In this document: in pieces, positions 35,113-43,752 of the stretch
Numbering within the stretch: position 1 is the stretch's first letter
Layout: each line of letters starts with the position of its first letter
Source of the DNA: Stenomitos frigidus ULC18
GTDB lineage: Bacteria > Cyanobacteriota > Cyanobacteriia > Leptolyngbyales > Leptolyngbyaceae
Reading direction: 5' to 3'
DNA length: 64,000 nucleotides
Assembly (NCBI RefSeq): GCF_003003795.1
Contig: NZ_PVWK01000017.1
Coordinates: forward strand, 124,001-188,000
Notes under the pieces: generated by a model
What the model was told of the DNA's origin: nothing
Databases searched by the model: none
The model's input: the letters and a program-made list of their open reading frames with translations, nothing else
Translations under genes and position numbers: made by a program

Positions 35113-35234
35113 TGGCAGGTAGTTTAACAGTAGAACGCCTAAAACATCCTTGTTCACTCCTTGCCCGCAAGGGACGACGAATGAGGGTTATCGCCTTCTA
35201 AGCGGGTGATGTGGGTGCAACTCCCACCCTGCCA
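35113..35234 (+). ncRNA. Y RNA (YrlA-like), copy 2, tRNA mimic
   Basis: TGGCAGG pairs with CCTGCCA. The D-arm-like part is TAGTTTAACAGTAGAACGCC and the T-arm-like hairpin GTGGG TGCAACT CCCAC. The insert shares GCCCGCAAGGGACG and GGGTTATCGC with copy 1 (GCCCGAAAGGGACG, GGGTTATCGC), which are the likely Ro-binding or structural elements. Only 5 bp separate the copies, so both probably come from one transcript that also includes rsr, whose start is 36 bp further. No ACCA follows this copy. Confidence 0.8.
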
Positions 35235-35270
35235 ATTGACATACATTGCCCTCACGGGCTGGAGGTTGTG

Positions 35271-36875
35271 ATGAGTTACAAGTTTTTTGTGCAGAAAAAG
35301 TCTCAAACGCCGCAGAGCCAACCCATACCTGGACGTGAAGCCGAAATGATCCAGGGGCGTTCGGGTGGCTGGATGTTCAAGGCAGATCTCTGGCATGTCT
35401 TGCGTCGTTGCTTACTGATTGGCACCGCTCAAAGCACCTACTACGCCGATAAGCACGAGTTAACAGATGACTTTGTTGCCGTGCTGCAACAGGCGATCGC
35501 GCTCAACCCCGATCGGGTCGCTTCCGAAATTCTGTATGCCAGCGATGGACGGGCAATTAACAATAGTGCGCCTTTATTGGCGTTAGTGTTGCTGTCGATG
35601 GGTGAGACGATGGAAGCAAAGCACGCGTTTCAAGCCATCTTTCCTCAAGTCGTACGAACGGGCAGCCATTTCTACGAATGGTTGAGCTACACCAAAGCCA
35701 TGCGCGGGTTTGGCAAGCTTATTCGTGAAGCGGGTCAGTCCTGGTTGTCAAATCCGGATGTGAAAGGGCTGGCATATCAACTGTTGAAATATCAGCAGCG
35801 CCAAGGCTTCTCTCACCGGGATGGATTGCGGCTGTTTCACGTTAAACCGCTCACAGAAGATCATAACCAGTTGTTTCAGTGGGTGATGCAAGGTTGGGAA
35901 AACCTGCCGCAGGAAATCCCTTCGGAGGCGCTGGCTCAAATCTGGTGGTACGAGTGGTTGAAGCGAAATCCTGAAAAGACCCATGAGGCGATCGCCAAAG
36001 GGCGGTTAACCCATGAGATGGCAGCACCCGTGGGCAAAATGGATCAACGGGCATGGCAACTGTTGTTCAATGAGATGCCGATCGGAGCCTTGCTGCGAAA
36101 CTTGGGTTCGTTGACGCAGCTGGGCGTCTTAACGGCAGACAACCGGGACAACCTGAAGCGGGTGGCTAAGGTGCTAAACAGTGCCGAGCACTTGCGGAAG
36201 GGACGCATTCACCCGATCGATGTCCTGAAGGCACTCAAGACCTATCAGTCAGGTGGTCAGTTGGGACGCAGCCAGAAAACCTGGCAACCTGTTCCCCGCA
36301 TCGTGGCGATTTTGGAGCAAGCGCTGGCACTCTCCTTTGATGTCGTGCCGCCGACAGGCAAGGTGTTTCTGCACGCGATCGATGTTTCCGGTTCCATGTC
36401 GTATTACAGCGTGAGTGCCATCGGGCTGACCTGCTGCGAAATTGCGACCACGATGGCACTGGCAACAGCGAAAGCGGAAAAACACTATGTCATCCGAGGC
36501 TTTGCGACTGATTTCCGTGACCTGAAAATTACGGCGCGCGATTCCTTCAGTGAAGCGATCGCCAAGGCAAGCAACCAGAACTTCGGTGGCACCGATGCGT
36601 CTGTTGCCTATGACTGGGCAATGAAGCATAAGTTCAAGGCAGACGTGTTCTGCTTCTGGACGGACTGCGAAAGTTGGACAGGGCGCAAGCACCCCAGCCA
36701 GGCGTTGGCAGAGTATCGCCGCAAGGTGAATCCGCAGGCGAAGGCGGTCTATGTGACGCTGGCTCCCAGCCAGATCTCGCTCGTTGATCCGCAGGATGCC
36801 CTGTCCTGGGATGTGGCTGGCTTCGATCCGGGCACACCACGTCTGATCCAGATGTTGGCGGCAGGAGAGCTTTGA
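35271..36875 (+). CDS. rsr: Ro60 orthologue (TROVE and vWA domains)
   Basis: A protein of 534 residues. GGAGGTTGTG directly precedes ATG 35271; the longer frame to 35211 would run into the Y RNA. The first 340 residues form the TROVE HEAT-repeat ring (GRSGGWMFKADLWHVLRRCLLIGT ... LLRNLGSLTQLGVL), which binds single-stranded RNA ends. The C-terminal vWA domain has the metal site DVSGSM with GGTDAS and WTDCESW. Ro proteins bind Y RNAs and misfolded RNA, and in bacteria can gate RNA to PNPase. The gene follows two Y RNAs and rtcB, which supports the call strongly. Confidence 0.95.
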   Translation: MSYKFFVQKKSQTPQSQPIPGREAEMIQGRSGGWMFKADLWHVLRRCLLIGTAQSTYYADKHELTDDFVAVLQQAIALNPDRVASEILYASDGRAINNSAPLLALVLLSMGETMEAKHAFQAIFPQVVRTGSHFYEWLSYTKAMRGFGKLIREAGQSWLSNPDVKGLAYQLLKYQQRQGFSHRDGLRLFHVKPLTEDHNQLFQWVMQGWENLPQEIPSEALAQIWWYEWLKRNPEKTHEAIAKGRLTHEMAAPVGKMDQRAWQLLFNEMPIGALLRNLGSLTQLGVLTADNRDNLKRVAKVLNSAEHLRKGRIHPIDVLKALKTYQSGGQLGRSQKTWQPVPRIVAILEQALALSFDVVPPTGKVFLHAIDVSGSMSYYSVSAIGLTCCEIATTMALATAKAEKHYVIRGFATDFRDLKITARDSFSEAIAKASNQNFGGTDASVAYDWAMKHKFKADVFCFWTDCESWTGRKHPSQALAEYRRKVNPQAKAVYVTLAPSQISLVDPQDALSWDVAGFDPGTPRLIQMLAAGEL

Positions 36876-36876
36876 T

Positions 36877-36952
36877 CCACCTGCCTGCGGTAAAAACCCT
36901 AATCCATTGGCAGGTACTCCTATCAGTACCTTCCAATGGGTGAGGCAGGTGT
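36877..36952 (+). terminator. nested two-stem structure after rsr
   Basis: An outer stem CACCTGCCT/AGGCAGGTG (36878-36886, 36943-36951) encloses an inner stem CCATTGG-CAGGTACT / AGTACC-TTCCAATGG (36904-36939). There is no T-run on the plus side. It separates rsr from a convergent integrase gene and may be a terminator or a processed RNA end. Confidence 0.5.
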
Positions 36953-36974
36953 CGCTTCGCTGGCTTGACAGCGG

Positions 36975-37946
36975 TTAAGTCGGTAGTTGTCCACTGGCTT
37001 TGAGAAAGGCTTGCTTCGCCGCCACTTTGTTTTTGCGGTTGGTATACCGTCTAAAACTGCGCGGATCACGATGGCGGGTTAATTCCATTGCCAGCGTCGG
37101 GTCCATCGCATACTCGACGATTAACCGGGTCGCAAAGGTATGCCTGCCCCGATGGGCATGCAGGTCAATCCCAGTGGCGGCTGCCAGTTGATCCATGACC
37201 TGGCGAATACCAGAATAGCCCAAGCGCTGTCCCCGATTGCGGGGTGAGCACGACACAAACAAGGGTTGATCAGGCGCTAATGCCTGTCCTTCTTGTGCCT
37301 CTCGCCAGCGCAGGTACGCCTCTAAAACCGCCTTGCCTTCCATAGTGAGCGGCACTTCACCTGTACTATCGTGCTTCGCTTGCCGGATCACCAACTCACC
37401 CCCAACACAGTCCCCCACATTGAGGTTGGAGGCTTCCTCTGCTCTGAGTCCATGCAGCAAGACCGTCCACAGTGCCCGATCGCGCTCCTGCCAACGCCGC
37501 TGTTCGATCGCCTGATAAATCCGCTCGACCTCTTCCGCCTCCAAATCTTGCGACTGTGGCTCCGGCACATGCTCCTGCTGGATCTCAGTCGTGGGGTCGG
37601 CACTCACGTAGTCCGAACGCACTAACCACTTAAAGAATGACTTTAAGGTTTGCAGAGTACGGTTGACTGAGTTCGGTGCTAAGCCTCTCTCGTCGAGCAA
37701 AGACTGCTTGAACTGCGCTACCTGCCGCCGCGTTACCTGATTCCAGGTGGTGTCCGTCCAGGTCATAAACAGGTTCAAATCCCGTTGATACGCTTTACGG
37801 CTCTTGGGCTGGAGCGATCGCGCCTGCAAAAATTCCTGCACCCGCAATGCCCTCAGACTTAGTGGCTGGCTGGGTGCCTCAGCCATTTGAGGGGATACTG
37901 GCTTCAAGGGCACCAGCACTGGGGTCATTAAAGGGCGTTTCGGCAT
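36975..37946 (-). CDS. tyrosine recombinase/integrase
   Basis: A 323-residue protein: a SAM-like N-terminal domain (about 35-115) and a catalytic domain with Arg168 (LLHGLRAEEASNL), Lys191, His265 and Arg268 (HRGRHTFATRL), His292 and nucleophile Tyr301 (SFRRYTNRK). All active-site residues are present. It resembles XerC/D-type recombinases used by mobile elements. An 11-7-11 bp palindrome 133 bp upstream could be its core site. Element boundaries were not identified. Confidence 0.9.
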   Translation of the reverse strand: MPKRPLMTPVLVPLKPVSPQMAEAPSQPLSLRALRVQEFLQARSLQPKSRKAYQRDLNLFMTWTDTTWNQVTRRQVAQFKQSLLDERGLAPNSVNRTLQTLKSFFKWLVRSDYVSADPTTEIQQEHVPEPQSQDLEAEEVERIYQAIEQRRWQERDRALWTVLLHGLRAEEASNLNVGDCVGGELVIRQAKHDSTGEVPLTMEGKAVLEAYLRWREAQEGQALAPDQPLFVSCSPRNRGQRLGYSGIRQVMDQLAAATGIDLHAHRGRHTFATRLIVEYAMDPTLAMELTRHRDPRSFRRYTNRKNKVAAKQAFLKASGQLPT

Positions 37947-38078
37947 GGGAGCGATCGTCGGTTGTCAGGGATGCAGGCAAGACCCGGCTTTTTGAACCGC
38001 AGTCACTAGCCATCTCCACGATGGCACAAAGGTTTCCAAGCTTTCAAGCTAAGTACTTATGCTTATCAGCTCATTTCA

Positions 38079-38107
38079 ATAGCAGATATGAGACTAATAT
38101 CTGCTAT
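38079..38107. other. candidate recombinase core site (11-7-11 inverted repeat)
   Basis: ATAGCAGATAT, spacer GAGACTA, ATATCTGCTAT. Exact 11-bp arms with a 7-bp spacer are the form of a tyrosine-recombinase crossover site, and it lies just upstream of the recombinase gene. No second copy was seen in this window. The rest of the gap, 38108-38433, holds no gene that I can support. Confidence 0.45.
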
Positions 38108-38433
38108 GGGACAGGTATGGGACAACAATGAGAAAAAGCTCCAAAAACAGAACATGGCTGTGGTGCCTGCTCACTCTTTAGTCGTTGTGGAGTTGGGACA
38201 ACAGCGTTCGACCCGGTGCGAGCGCTGCCTGCTGCGTCAGGGTCAAGCAAGGTAGACAGCAGCGCTACTGCGTGTAGTCAGGTTGATCCTCCCCCTGGCA
38301 AGGTCTCACCAGCTTGGCCGCCTCTACGGCTTGCCTGGTGCTCGCCCGCTAACACTCCAGTCCGGTTAACCGCTCACCACACAACCCTCTCGTTCTCGCC
38401 TGTCGGTCGCTCCGGGTGCGCCAGCGATCGGTG

Positions 38434-40257
38434 CTACCGTTGCGGCTGTTGCAACACCTGATAGACAAAGCGGAGCCTGGTTTCCTGATCACGAAGGTTC
38501 TGCTCGTTATGGCCCATGACGTGACCCGCGTCAAACCAATGCACGTCGATCGCCTTGCCCAGTGACCGCAGTTTGGCCTCATACACCTGCATCTGCCTCG
38601 CCGGACAGCGCGTGTCATGGCGTCCTTGAATGACCAGGATGGGGGCCGTGACCTGCTCCGCGTAAGTGATGGGTGAGGCAGCCCGATGTGCCTCTGGCTT
38701 CTCTTGGGGAGTGCCACCAAACAAGCTGCGCTGAGTCCCACGCATCGTTTCTGCCTGGTCTTCATACATCAGAAACCAGTCGGCAATCGCCACGTCTGCC
38801 ATCCCGCCTGCCCACAGGTCAGGATACTTCCCTAACGTTTGTAAGGTCAGGTAGCCGCCATAGGAACCACCCGTCAGGAAGATCGCGTCTGTCTGGGCCA
38901 GCCCCTGAGCGACCAACCAGTGACGGGCAGCGACCAGGTCCTCCACCTCCAGATGACCGAGTTGCCCCCAGATCGCCCGCTCAAACTCGCGCCCAAAAGT
39001 GGTGGAACCACGGTAGTTGACCGACAACCAGGCAAAGCCGTGGTCGAGCCACACCTGGCAACCAGGCGCAAAGACTTCGGTCGTGACACTGGTCGGGCCA
39101 CCGTGAGCATGCAGGATGGTCGGAAACGGTGGCTCACTATCAGGCAAGGCTAACCAGGCTTGAATGGCCACACCATCCAGGGACGGGAAGGTCACCGAGC
39201 GCCACGGGCGACCGGGCGGTGCCGACCCTGCCGCTAAGACCGTCCGGGTCTCCTGTGTCTTGGGCTGTAGCGCCAGCAAGTGGAACGGTTGGTCGGCGTT
39301 GCTGAATGTCACCAGTACTTCGCCACTGGCTGTGAATTGTCCACTACCAAAGGTACCTTGCGGCTGGTGGAGAGGCTGTGCCTGTTGGGTGACGAAGGAG
39401 TAGGTCAAGAGGCGGTAGCAGGCTTGCTGCACCGCACAGAGCAAGAGCTGTGACCCATCGGCAGACCAGTCCCAGACATCAAGTTCACCGGGCACATCCG
39501 CCAGCGGTAGCTCGACCACTGCGCCGCTCGCGGGCTGCCAAAGCACGGGACGGTTGAACCCAGAGCGATCACTGGTGACCAGCAAGCGTTGATCACCAGC
39601 AAGTGGCGAGAACCCGATCGGGCTAAAGCTGGTATCGTCTTCGTACAACTCGCAGATGAGTTTGCCACTCGCCGTCTCCCAGGCCAGCAAGCTAAACGCC
39701 CGCGTGCCCGTGCGTTCTGTGGTCGCCACAACAACCACGGTGCCATCGGCAGAGAACGTGAGACCACCACACAAGGCAGGTGAGCGCCACAAGAGCCGGG
39801 GTGGTGCCAGCTGATCGTCACTTGTTTGATCCAGGAGATAGAGTTGAAACCCGGTCGCATCAGCGGCGATCAGTCCGAGCAGGCGACCAGACCGCGCTTC
39901 GCTCAAGCTGGTGGAGGCATACGGCGGTAAGGTGGGCGTGAGGTCCTGTGGCTTACCACCGGCAAACGGGACGCGCACATAATGACCCAGTTCATTCCCT
40001 TGCTGATCCTCCAGATAAAAGACATAGCGACCATTGGCAGCGATCTGCCCCCGGCTTTTGCCCTCCGGGTGCGTCGTCAGTTGTCTCAGCTGCTGGGTGG
40101 CCACCGACCAGGCATAAAGTTGATTGACACCGGATGCGTTGGTGCAGACCAACCCTCGTTGCGGCTCCGCAGCGGCAAGTTGTGCCCAGAGGATTTTGGG
40201 GGTACGGAAGCGCTGCTTCCAGAGCGCCTCGTCGCTGAAGTCAGGTGGTTTGAGCAT
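38434..40257 (-). CDS. S9 family peptidase (prolyl oligopeptidase type)
   Basis: A 607-residue protein. An N-terminal beta-propeller (WD/TolB-like repeats, e.g. ANGRYVFYLEDQQGNELGHYVRVPF) is followed by an alpha/beta hydrolase domain: nucleophile Ser in GGSYGGYL, Asp in GRHDTRCP and His in AGHVMG. It probably cleaves short peptides or acyl-peptides in the cytoplasm; no signal peptide is visible. The gene is GC-rich and poor in HIP1 sites compared with its neighbours, which may reflect transfer. Confidence 0.9.
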   Translation of the reverse strand: MLKPPDFSDEALWKQRFRTPKILWAQLAAAEPQRGLVCTNASGVNQLYAWSVATQQLRQLTTHPEGKSRGQIAANGRYVFYLEDQQGNELGHYVRVPFAGGKPQDLTPTLPPYASTSLSEARSGRLLGLIAADATGFQLYLLDQTSDDQLAPPRLLWRSPALCGGLTFSADGTVVVVATTERTGTRAFSLLAWETASGKLICELYEDDTSFSPIGFSPLAGDQRLLVTSDRSGFNRPVLWQPASGAVVELPLADVPGELDVWDWSADGSQLLLCAVQQACYRLLTYSFVTQQAQPLHQPQGTFGSGQFTASGEVLVTFSNADQPFHLLALQPKTQETRTVLAAGSAPPGRPWRSVTFPSLDGVAIQAWLALPDSEPPFPTILHAHGGPTSVTTEVFAPGCQVWLDHGFAWLSVNYRGSTTFGREFERAIWGQLGHLEVEDLVAARHWLVAQGLAQTDAIFLTGGSYGGYLTLQTLGKYPDLWAGGMADVAIADWFLMYEDQAETMRGTQRSLFGGTPQEKPEAHRAASPITYAEQVTAPILVIQGRHDTRCPARQMQVYEAKLRSLGKAIDVHWFDAGHVMGHNEQNLRDQETRLRFVYQVLQQPQR

Positions 40258-40966
40258 GTGGTGGCACCGAAACTGCCCAAATTGTATGCCAGTGACGATC
40301 GCCGTTATGTGGAATTCACGTCATAGAAAAGTTACTGTCACTACGTTTCAGGAAAGCCCTCTCCAACGTAAACTCCAAGAATGGTAGTTTTATATTGTCT
40401 GAAGATTCGGCAATGACCAGTTTTTGTCAGCCAAAAGCCCAAATCGCACTGCTGATTGCGAGCGATACTTTAATTGTTGAGTAATTCACTGAGAACGGAG
40501 CTAAGTGGTAAGCACTCTTTGAAGTGAGCTATATCTAGAACGTCACCAAATCAAGTGTCTACCCTTATACTGTTTGTCCGTAGCATAGCGCAACCAGTTT
40601 TGCTTCTACCGCCGCTCACAGACACATTAGCGTGGGGGAATTTGACTTGGTTTGTGTTCAGCACTGCCGCCTCTAACCCCAGCTCCACAAGCGTTGCTGT
40701 TGCTGCATGGTAGTAGCAGCCTTGCAGTGGCAATGTGCGGCAATGACTACTCCTTTGTCAGTACAGCCTCGTCCATTGACAGCGATCGCCCTTTGACCTC
40801 GAAACGTATAGTGCATTGTTACAAGGAGCCAGGTTTTGGGCTGTCGTTTTGAGTGCAAGGCAACCGCATTTGCTTGAGAGCCGGGTCCCTAATACTGTTT
40901 TTCTAAACATCGGTTATTCTGCGTGTAGCAAAGCATCATCCCTACTTTCTACTCGGACAACTTCTC
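40258..40966. other. 709-bp stretch without a supported gene
   Basis: Only short frames on both strands occur (up to about 66 codons) and none resembles a family I know. The minus strand between 40550 and 40860 reads in changing frames with several stops and may be a decayed gene. No promoter or repeat stands out. Confidence 0.4.
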
Positions 40967-42913
40967 ATGAAAGCCAGCGAAGTCCTCAACCGCTATGCCA
41001 ACGGAGAACGAGATTTTCGCCGCGTTAACCTCCGAGGGCAATCCTTCAAAGGGCAAGACCTGTCTGGGGCAGACTTCACGGAAGCCGACATTCGTGGGGC
41101 AAATTTCACCAATGCTGTTTTGAAGGGAACCAACTTTACTAGAGCGATAGCAGGACTACACTCTTACTGGTTGCCTACTGCTTCGATATTAGTAATTTCA
41201 CTCTGCATATCTATCATCTTTGGCTCTATCTTTACAACTTCACTTACTCTCATTGTTTTGGTTGCAGTCGTGATTTCTGCTGCTTCCTGCAGGCTCCATA
41301 ATCCTCAACTTAAAACTCTTATTTCGGTAGCTACGATAACCGTTAGTTTAATTAGCTTGTTATCGGCTTCTCTATCTCTAACAATTCATGGTCTTATAAT
41401 TGGCTTGCCATCTAAAAATGTTTTGATTTCTAGCTCCTTGGGTTTATTCTTAGGAATCTTAGGAATTTTATATGTATTAATTAAAGGTTCTCAAGCAGGT
41501 ATTATACCTTCTGCCACTGGCCAGTTTAAAGTAGGTTTTTTACGGTTGTCCTCTGCTTTGACGCGTGAGGTTTTCAAGTTCAGTATTATTCTTACTGGAG
41601 GCACAGGCTTTCAAGGATCTGATTTAACAGATGCTCAATTCATATACTCAAACCTAAGACACGCAGATTTGTATAGAGCAAATCTGTCTCGAGCTTGCTG
41701 GGTGAATGCAAGAAATCTAAATTGGTCGAGACTCGGATATACGATTCTTGTTGATCCAGAAGTAAGAAAATTGCTTGTGACAGGAGACGGTAGCGGGGAG
41801 AGTTATAGTGGCAAGAATTTCAAAGAAGCAAACTTGTCAAAAGCGGATCTAACAAATGCTAATTTGACTGAAGCAGATTTAAGTGGTGCAATATTGGACA
41901 GTGCTTGTCTGAAAGAAGCAAACTTGACAAAGGTACAGGTTTTAGGAGCAAATTTCTATCAAGCAACCCTCACCGGAGCTTGTCTGGAAGGCTGGAACAT
42001 TGACAGCACCACCAAGTTAGAGGATGTCGATTGTCAGTACGTCTATCTCCTCCGCGACCGACAAGAACGTCGTCCAAGCAGCGGCGACTTTGCTCCCGGC
42101 GAGTTCACCAAACTGTTTCAGGAAGCGCTCAACACAGTTGACCTTATCTTCCGCAACGGTGTGGACTGGAAAGCCTTCATTGCTGCCTTCAAAACGCTGC
42201 AGGTAGACAATGACGGGACAGAACTGACGGTCCAGAGCATTGAAAACAAGGGCGATGGTGTAGTGGTCGTCAAGGTGAGCGTTCCAGAGGAAGCTGACAA
42301 AGCTAAGCTCCATAGCGAGTTCAATCAAAGCTACGACTTGGCACTCAAAGCACTGGAAGCGAAATATCATGCCGAATTGAAAGCCAAAGACGAGCAAATC
42401 ACCATATACCGTGAGAAAAGCGCCGACATGACAGAAATTCTGCGCCTCCTTGCTAACCGACCCGTTACCGTTGAAGTAAACGCCAGCGCCGAGAGTAAAG
42501 CTATGAGCGACAGTACAGACAAAAGCCAGAGTGTGAATATTGGTGGCAACGTTACCGGATCGACTATTAACCTGGGTGAGATCAGTGGCAGTGTATCGAA
42601 CGTCATCAATCAGTTGCCCGGTGCGCCTGACCCCACACAACCCGGCATCAAAGAACTGCTCGTGGAACTGCAAGCAGTGATTGAAGGCGACTCAGCACTC
42701 TCCACTGAAGACAAAGCCGATGCGCTGGAGCAGGTGAAAGTGTTCGCAGAGCTTGGTCAGAACCCTCAGCAGCCAGAGAAAGAGGGGTTGGGCAGAAAGG
42801 CGGTAAAGATTTTGAAGGGGACGATCGCGGCTCTCCCTGACACTGCCAAACTTGCTGAAGCGGTCAGTAAACTGCTGCCATTGATTACGAAAGCACTGGG
42901 ACTACCTTTTTAG
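40967..42913 (+). CDS. membrane pentapeptide-repeat protein with coiled-coil tail
   Basis: A 648-residue protein. Pentapeptide repeats (NLRGQSFKGQDLSGADFTEADIRGANF) are interrupted by four or five membrane helices (about 67-180), and repeats return (about 210-345, e.g. NLSKADLTNANLTEADLSGA). A soluble part with a long coiled coil (about 440-490) follows, then a beta-like segment SVNIGGNVTGSTINLGEISG and a helical end. Such fused pentapeptide/tail proteins are found in cyanobacteria beside conflict genes; the role is unknown. The tail may be a protein-interaction module. Confidence 0.75.
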   Translation: MKASEVLNRYANGERDFRRVNLRGQSFKGQDLSGADFTEADIRGANFTNAVLKGTNFTRAIAGLHSYWLPTASILVISLCISIIFGSIFTTSLTLIVLVAVVISAASCRLHNPQLKTLISVATITVSLISLLSASLSLTIHGLIIGLPSKNVLISSSLGLFLGILGILYVLIKGSQAGIIPSATGQFKVGFLRLSSALTREVFKFSIILTGGTGFQGSDLTDAQFIYSNLRHADLYRANLSRACWVNARNLNWSRLGYTILVDPEVRKLLVTGDGSGESYSGKNFKEANLSKADLTNANLTEADLSGAILDSACLKEANLTKVQVLGANFYQATLTGACLEGWNIDSTTKLEDVDCQYVYLLRDRQERRPSSGDFAPGEFTKLFQEALNTVDLIFRNGVDWKAFIAAFKTLQVDNDGTELTVQSIENKGDGVVVVKVSVPEEADKAKLHSEFNQSYDLALKALEAKYHAELKAKDEQITIYREKSADMTEILRLLANRPVTVEVNASAESKAMSDSTDKSQSVNIGGNVTGSTINLGEISGSVSNVINQLPGAPDPTQPGIKELLVELQAVIEGDSALSTEDKADALEQVKVFAELGQNPQQPEKEGLGRKAVKILKGTIAALPDTAKLAEAVSKLLPLITKALGLPF

Positions 42914-43074
42914 TAATCACCCGAATCACGGACAATACAGAACAAGGTTTTGAGCCGCTAATTTTGACCTTACATGAGCCGGAAACGCTATATCGTTCCC
43001 ATGTGTTTGCCTTTATCACTTTGATATCCTCAGCGTGCGATCACGTCTGAATAAGACCGGAAGGTTCGTACCAC

Positions 43075-43683
43075 TTAAATCAAGTTGCTAAGCTCAGCGT
43101 CTATCCCTATCAAATCAAACTGCTGACAAAGTACCTGGAAGTTTAACTCAACGATATTTGAGCGCTTTTCATAATTCACAACCGAGTAGCCATCGACATT
43201 CAATAGTCGTTGCAGCTTGGTGAGTTGATCGCGCAAGGACGTAACTGAACAATGCAGGTCTTTTGCCAGAGTGGACAAAGCAACCTTGTAACTCTGAAGC
43301 TCGATCGCCCTGAGTATCTGGATCAAGTCATTATCGGATAGCGCTGTTCGCCCAACTCGTTTTTTCTGTGCTTGGTAAATCGGTGAAGCTAAAAGGGCTG
43401 TGATCCACTCTGAGCATTGCTGTGCAGGCACTGCGCTAAACAAAGGACCATAATCAGGTTGTTTCAGGCTTAACGGCGGCATTGGTAGCAAGGGTGCTTC
43501 ACCGCTTTGGCTGACGCTATCCTCCCACCAACTGGGAAGGTCTGCGGGCGCTTCATCCCAATGCTCTGGCAAAGACGGTGTAGAGCTTCGCCTCTCAGAT
43601 GTTTGAGCAGCAAGGATCGTAAGCCTGAGGAGAACCTTTAGCCGCAAAGCATCGACTTTGTTGGACTTCGATACAGGGAACAA
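43075..43683 (-). pseudogene. PglZ-like (BREX) C-terminal fragment
   Basis: A 202-codon frame whose only start is TTG. The last 110 residues (ASPIYQAQKKRVGR ... KLQRLLNVDGYSVVNYEKRSNIVELNFQVLCQQFDL) resemble, from memory, the winged-helix C-terminus of BREX type 2 PglZ proteins, which are several times longer. The frame is open back to the stop of the DUF262 gene. No other BREX gene lies in the window, so this is probably a relic. It might instead be a small expressed protein of that domain. Confidence 0.4.
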
Positions 43684-43707
43684 TCGTCCAGCCGATTTCC
43701 TCAGCGT

Positions 43708-43742
43708 CCTCGAGAAGACGGTCTTGGACGGTCTTCTCGAGG
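43708..43742 (-). terminator. 12-bp inverted repeat after DUF262 gene
   Basis: CCTCGAGAAGAC and GTCTTCTCGAGG are exact inverted repeats with an 11-nt loop, just past the stop of the DUF262 gene on the minus strand. No T-run follows. A terminator or a boundary scar is possible. Confidence 0.5.
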
Positions 43743-43752
43743 TTTGGGCTTG

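Noticed and set aside
34980-35234. Two ordinary tRNA genes
   Set aside because: Both are over 120 nt, have long structured inserts in place of an anticodon arm, and lie between rtcB and rsr as Y RNAs do.
35211-35270. N-terminal extension of rsr
   Set aside because: It would overlap the second Y RNA; GGAGG marks ATG 35271 as the start.
37847-38131. Plus-strand 94-codon frame over the integrase start
   Set aside because: It overlaps the integrase N-terminus antisense and the palindromic core-like site.
40551-40858. Small frames in the gap before the pentapeptide gene
   Set aside because: Short, overlapping and in different frames, with no recognisable family; at most a decayed gene.
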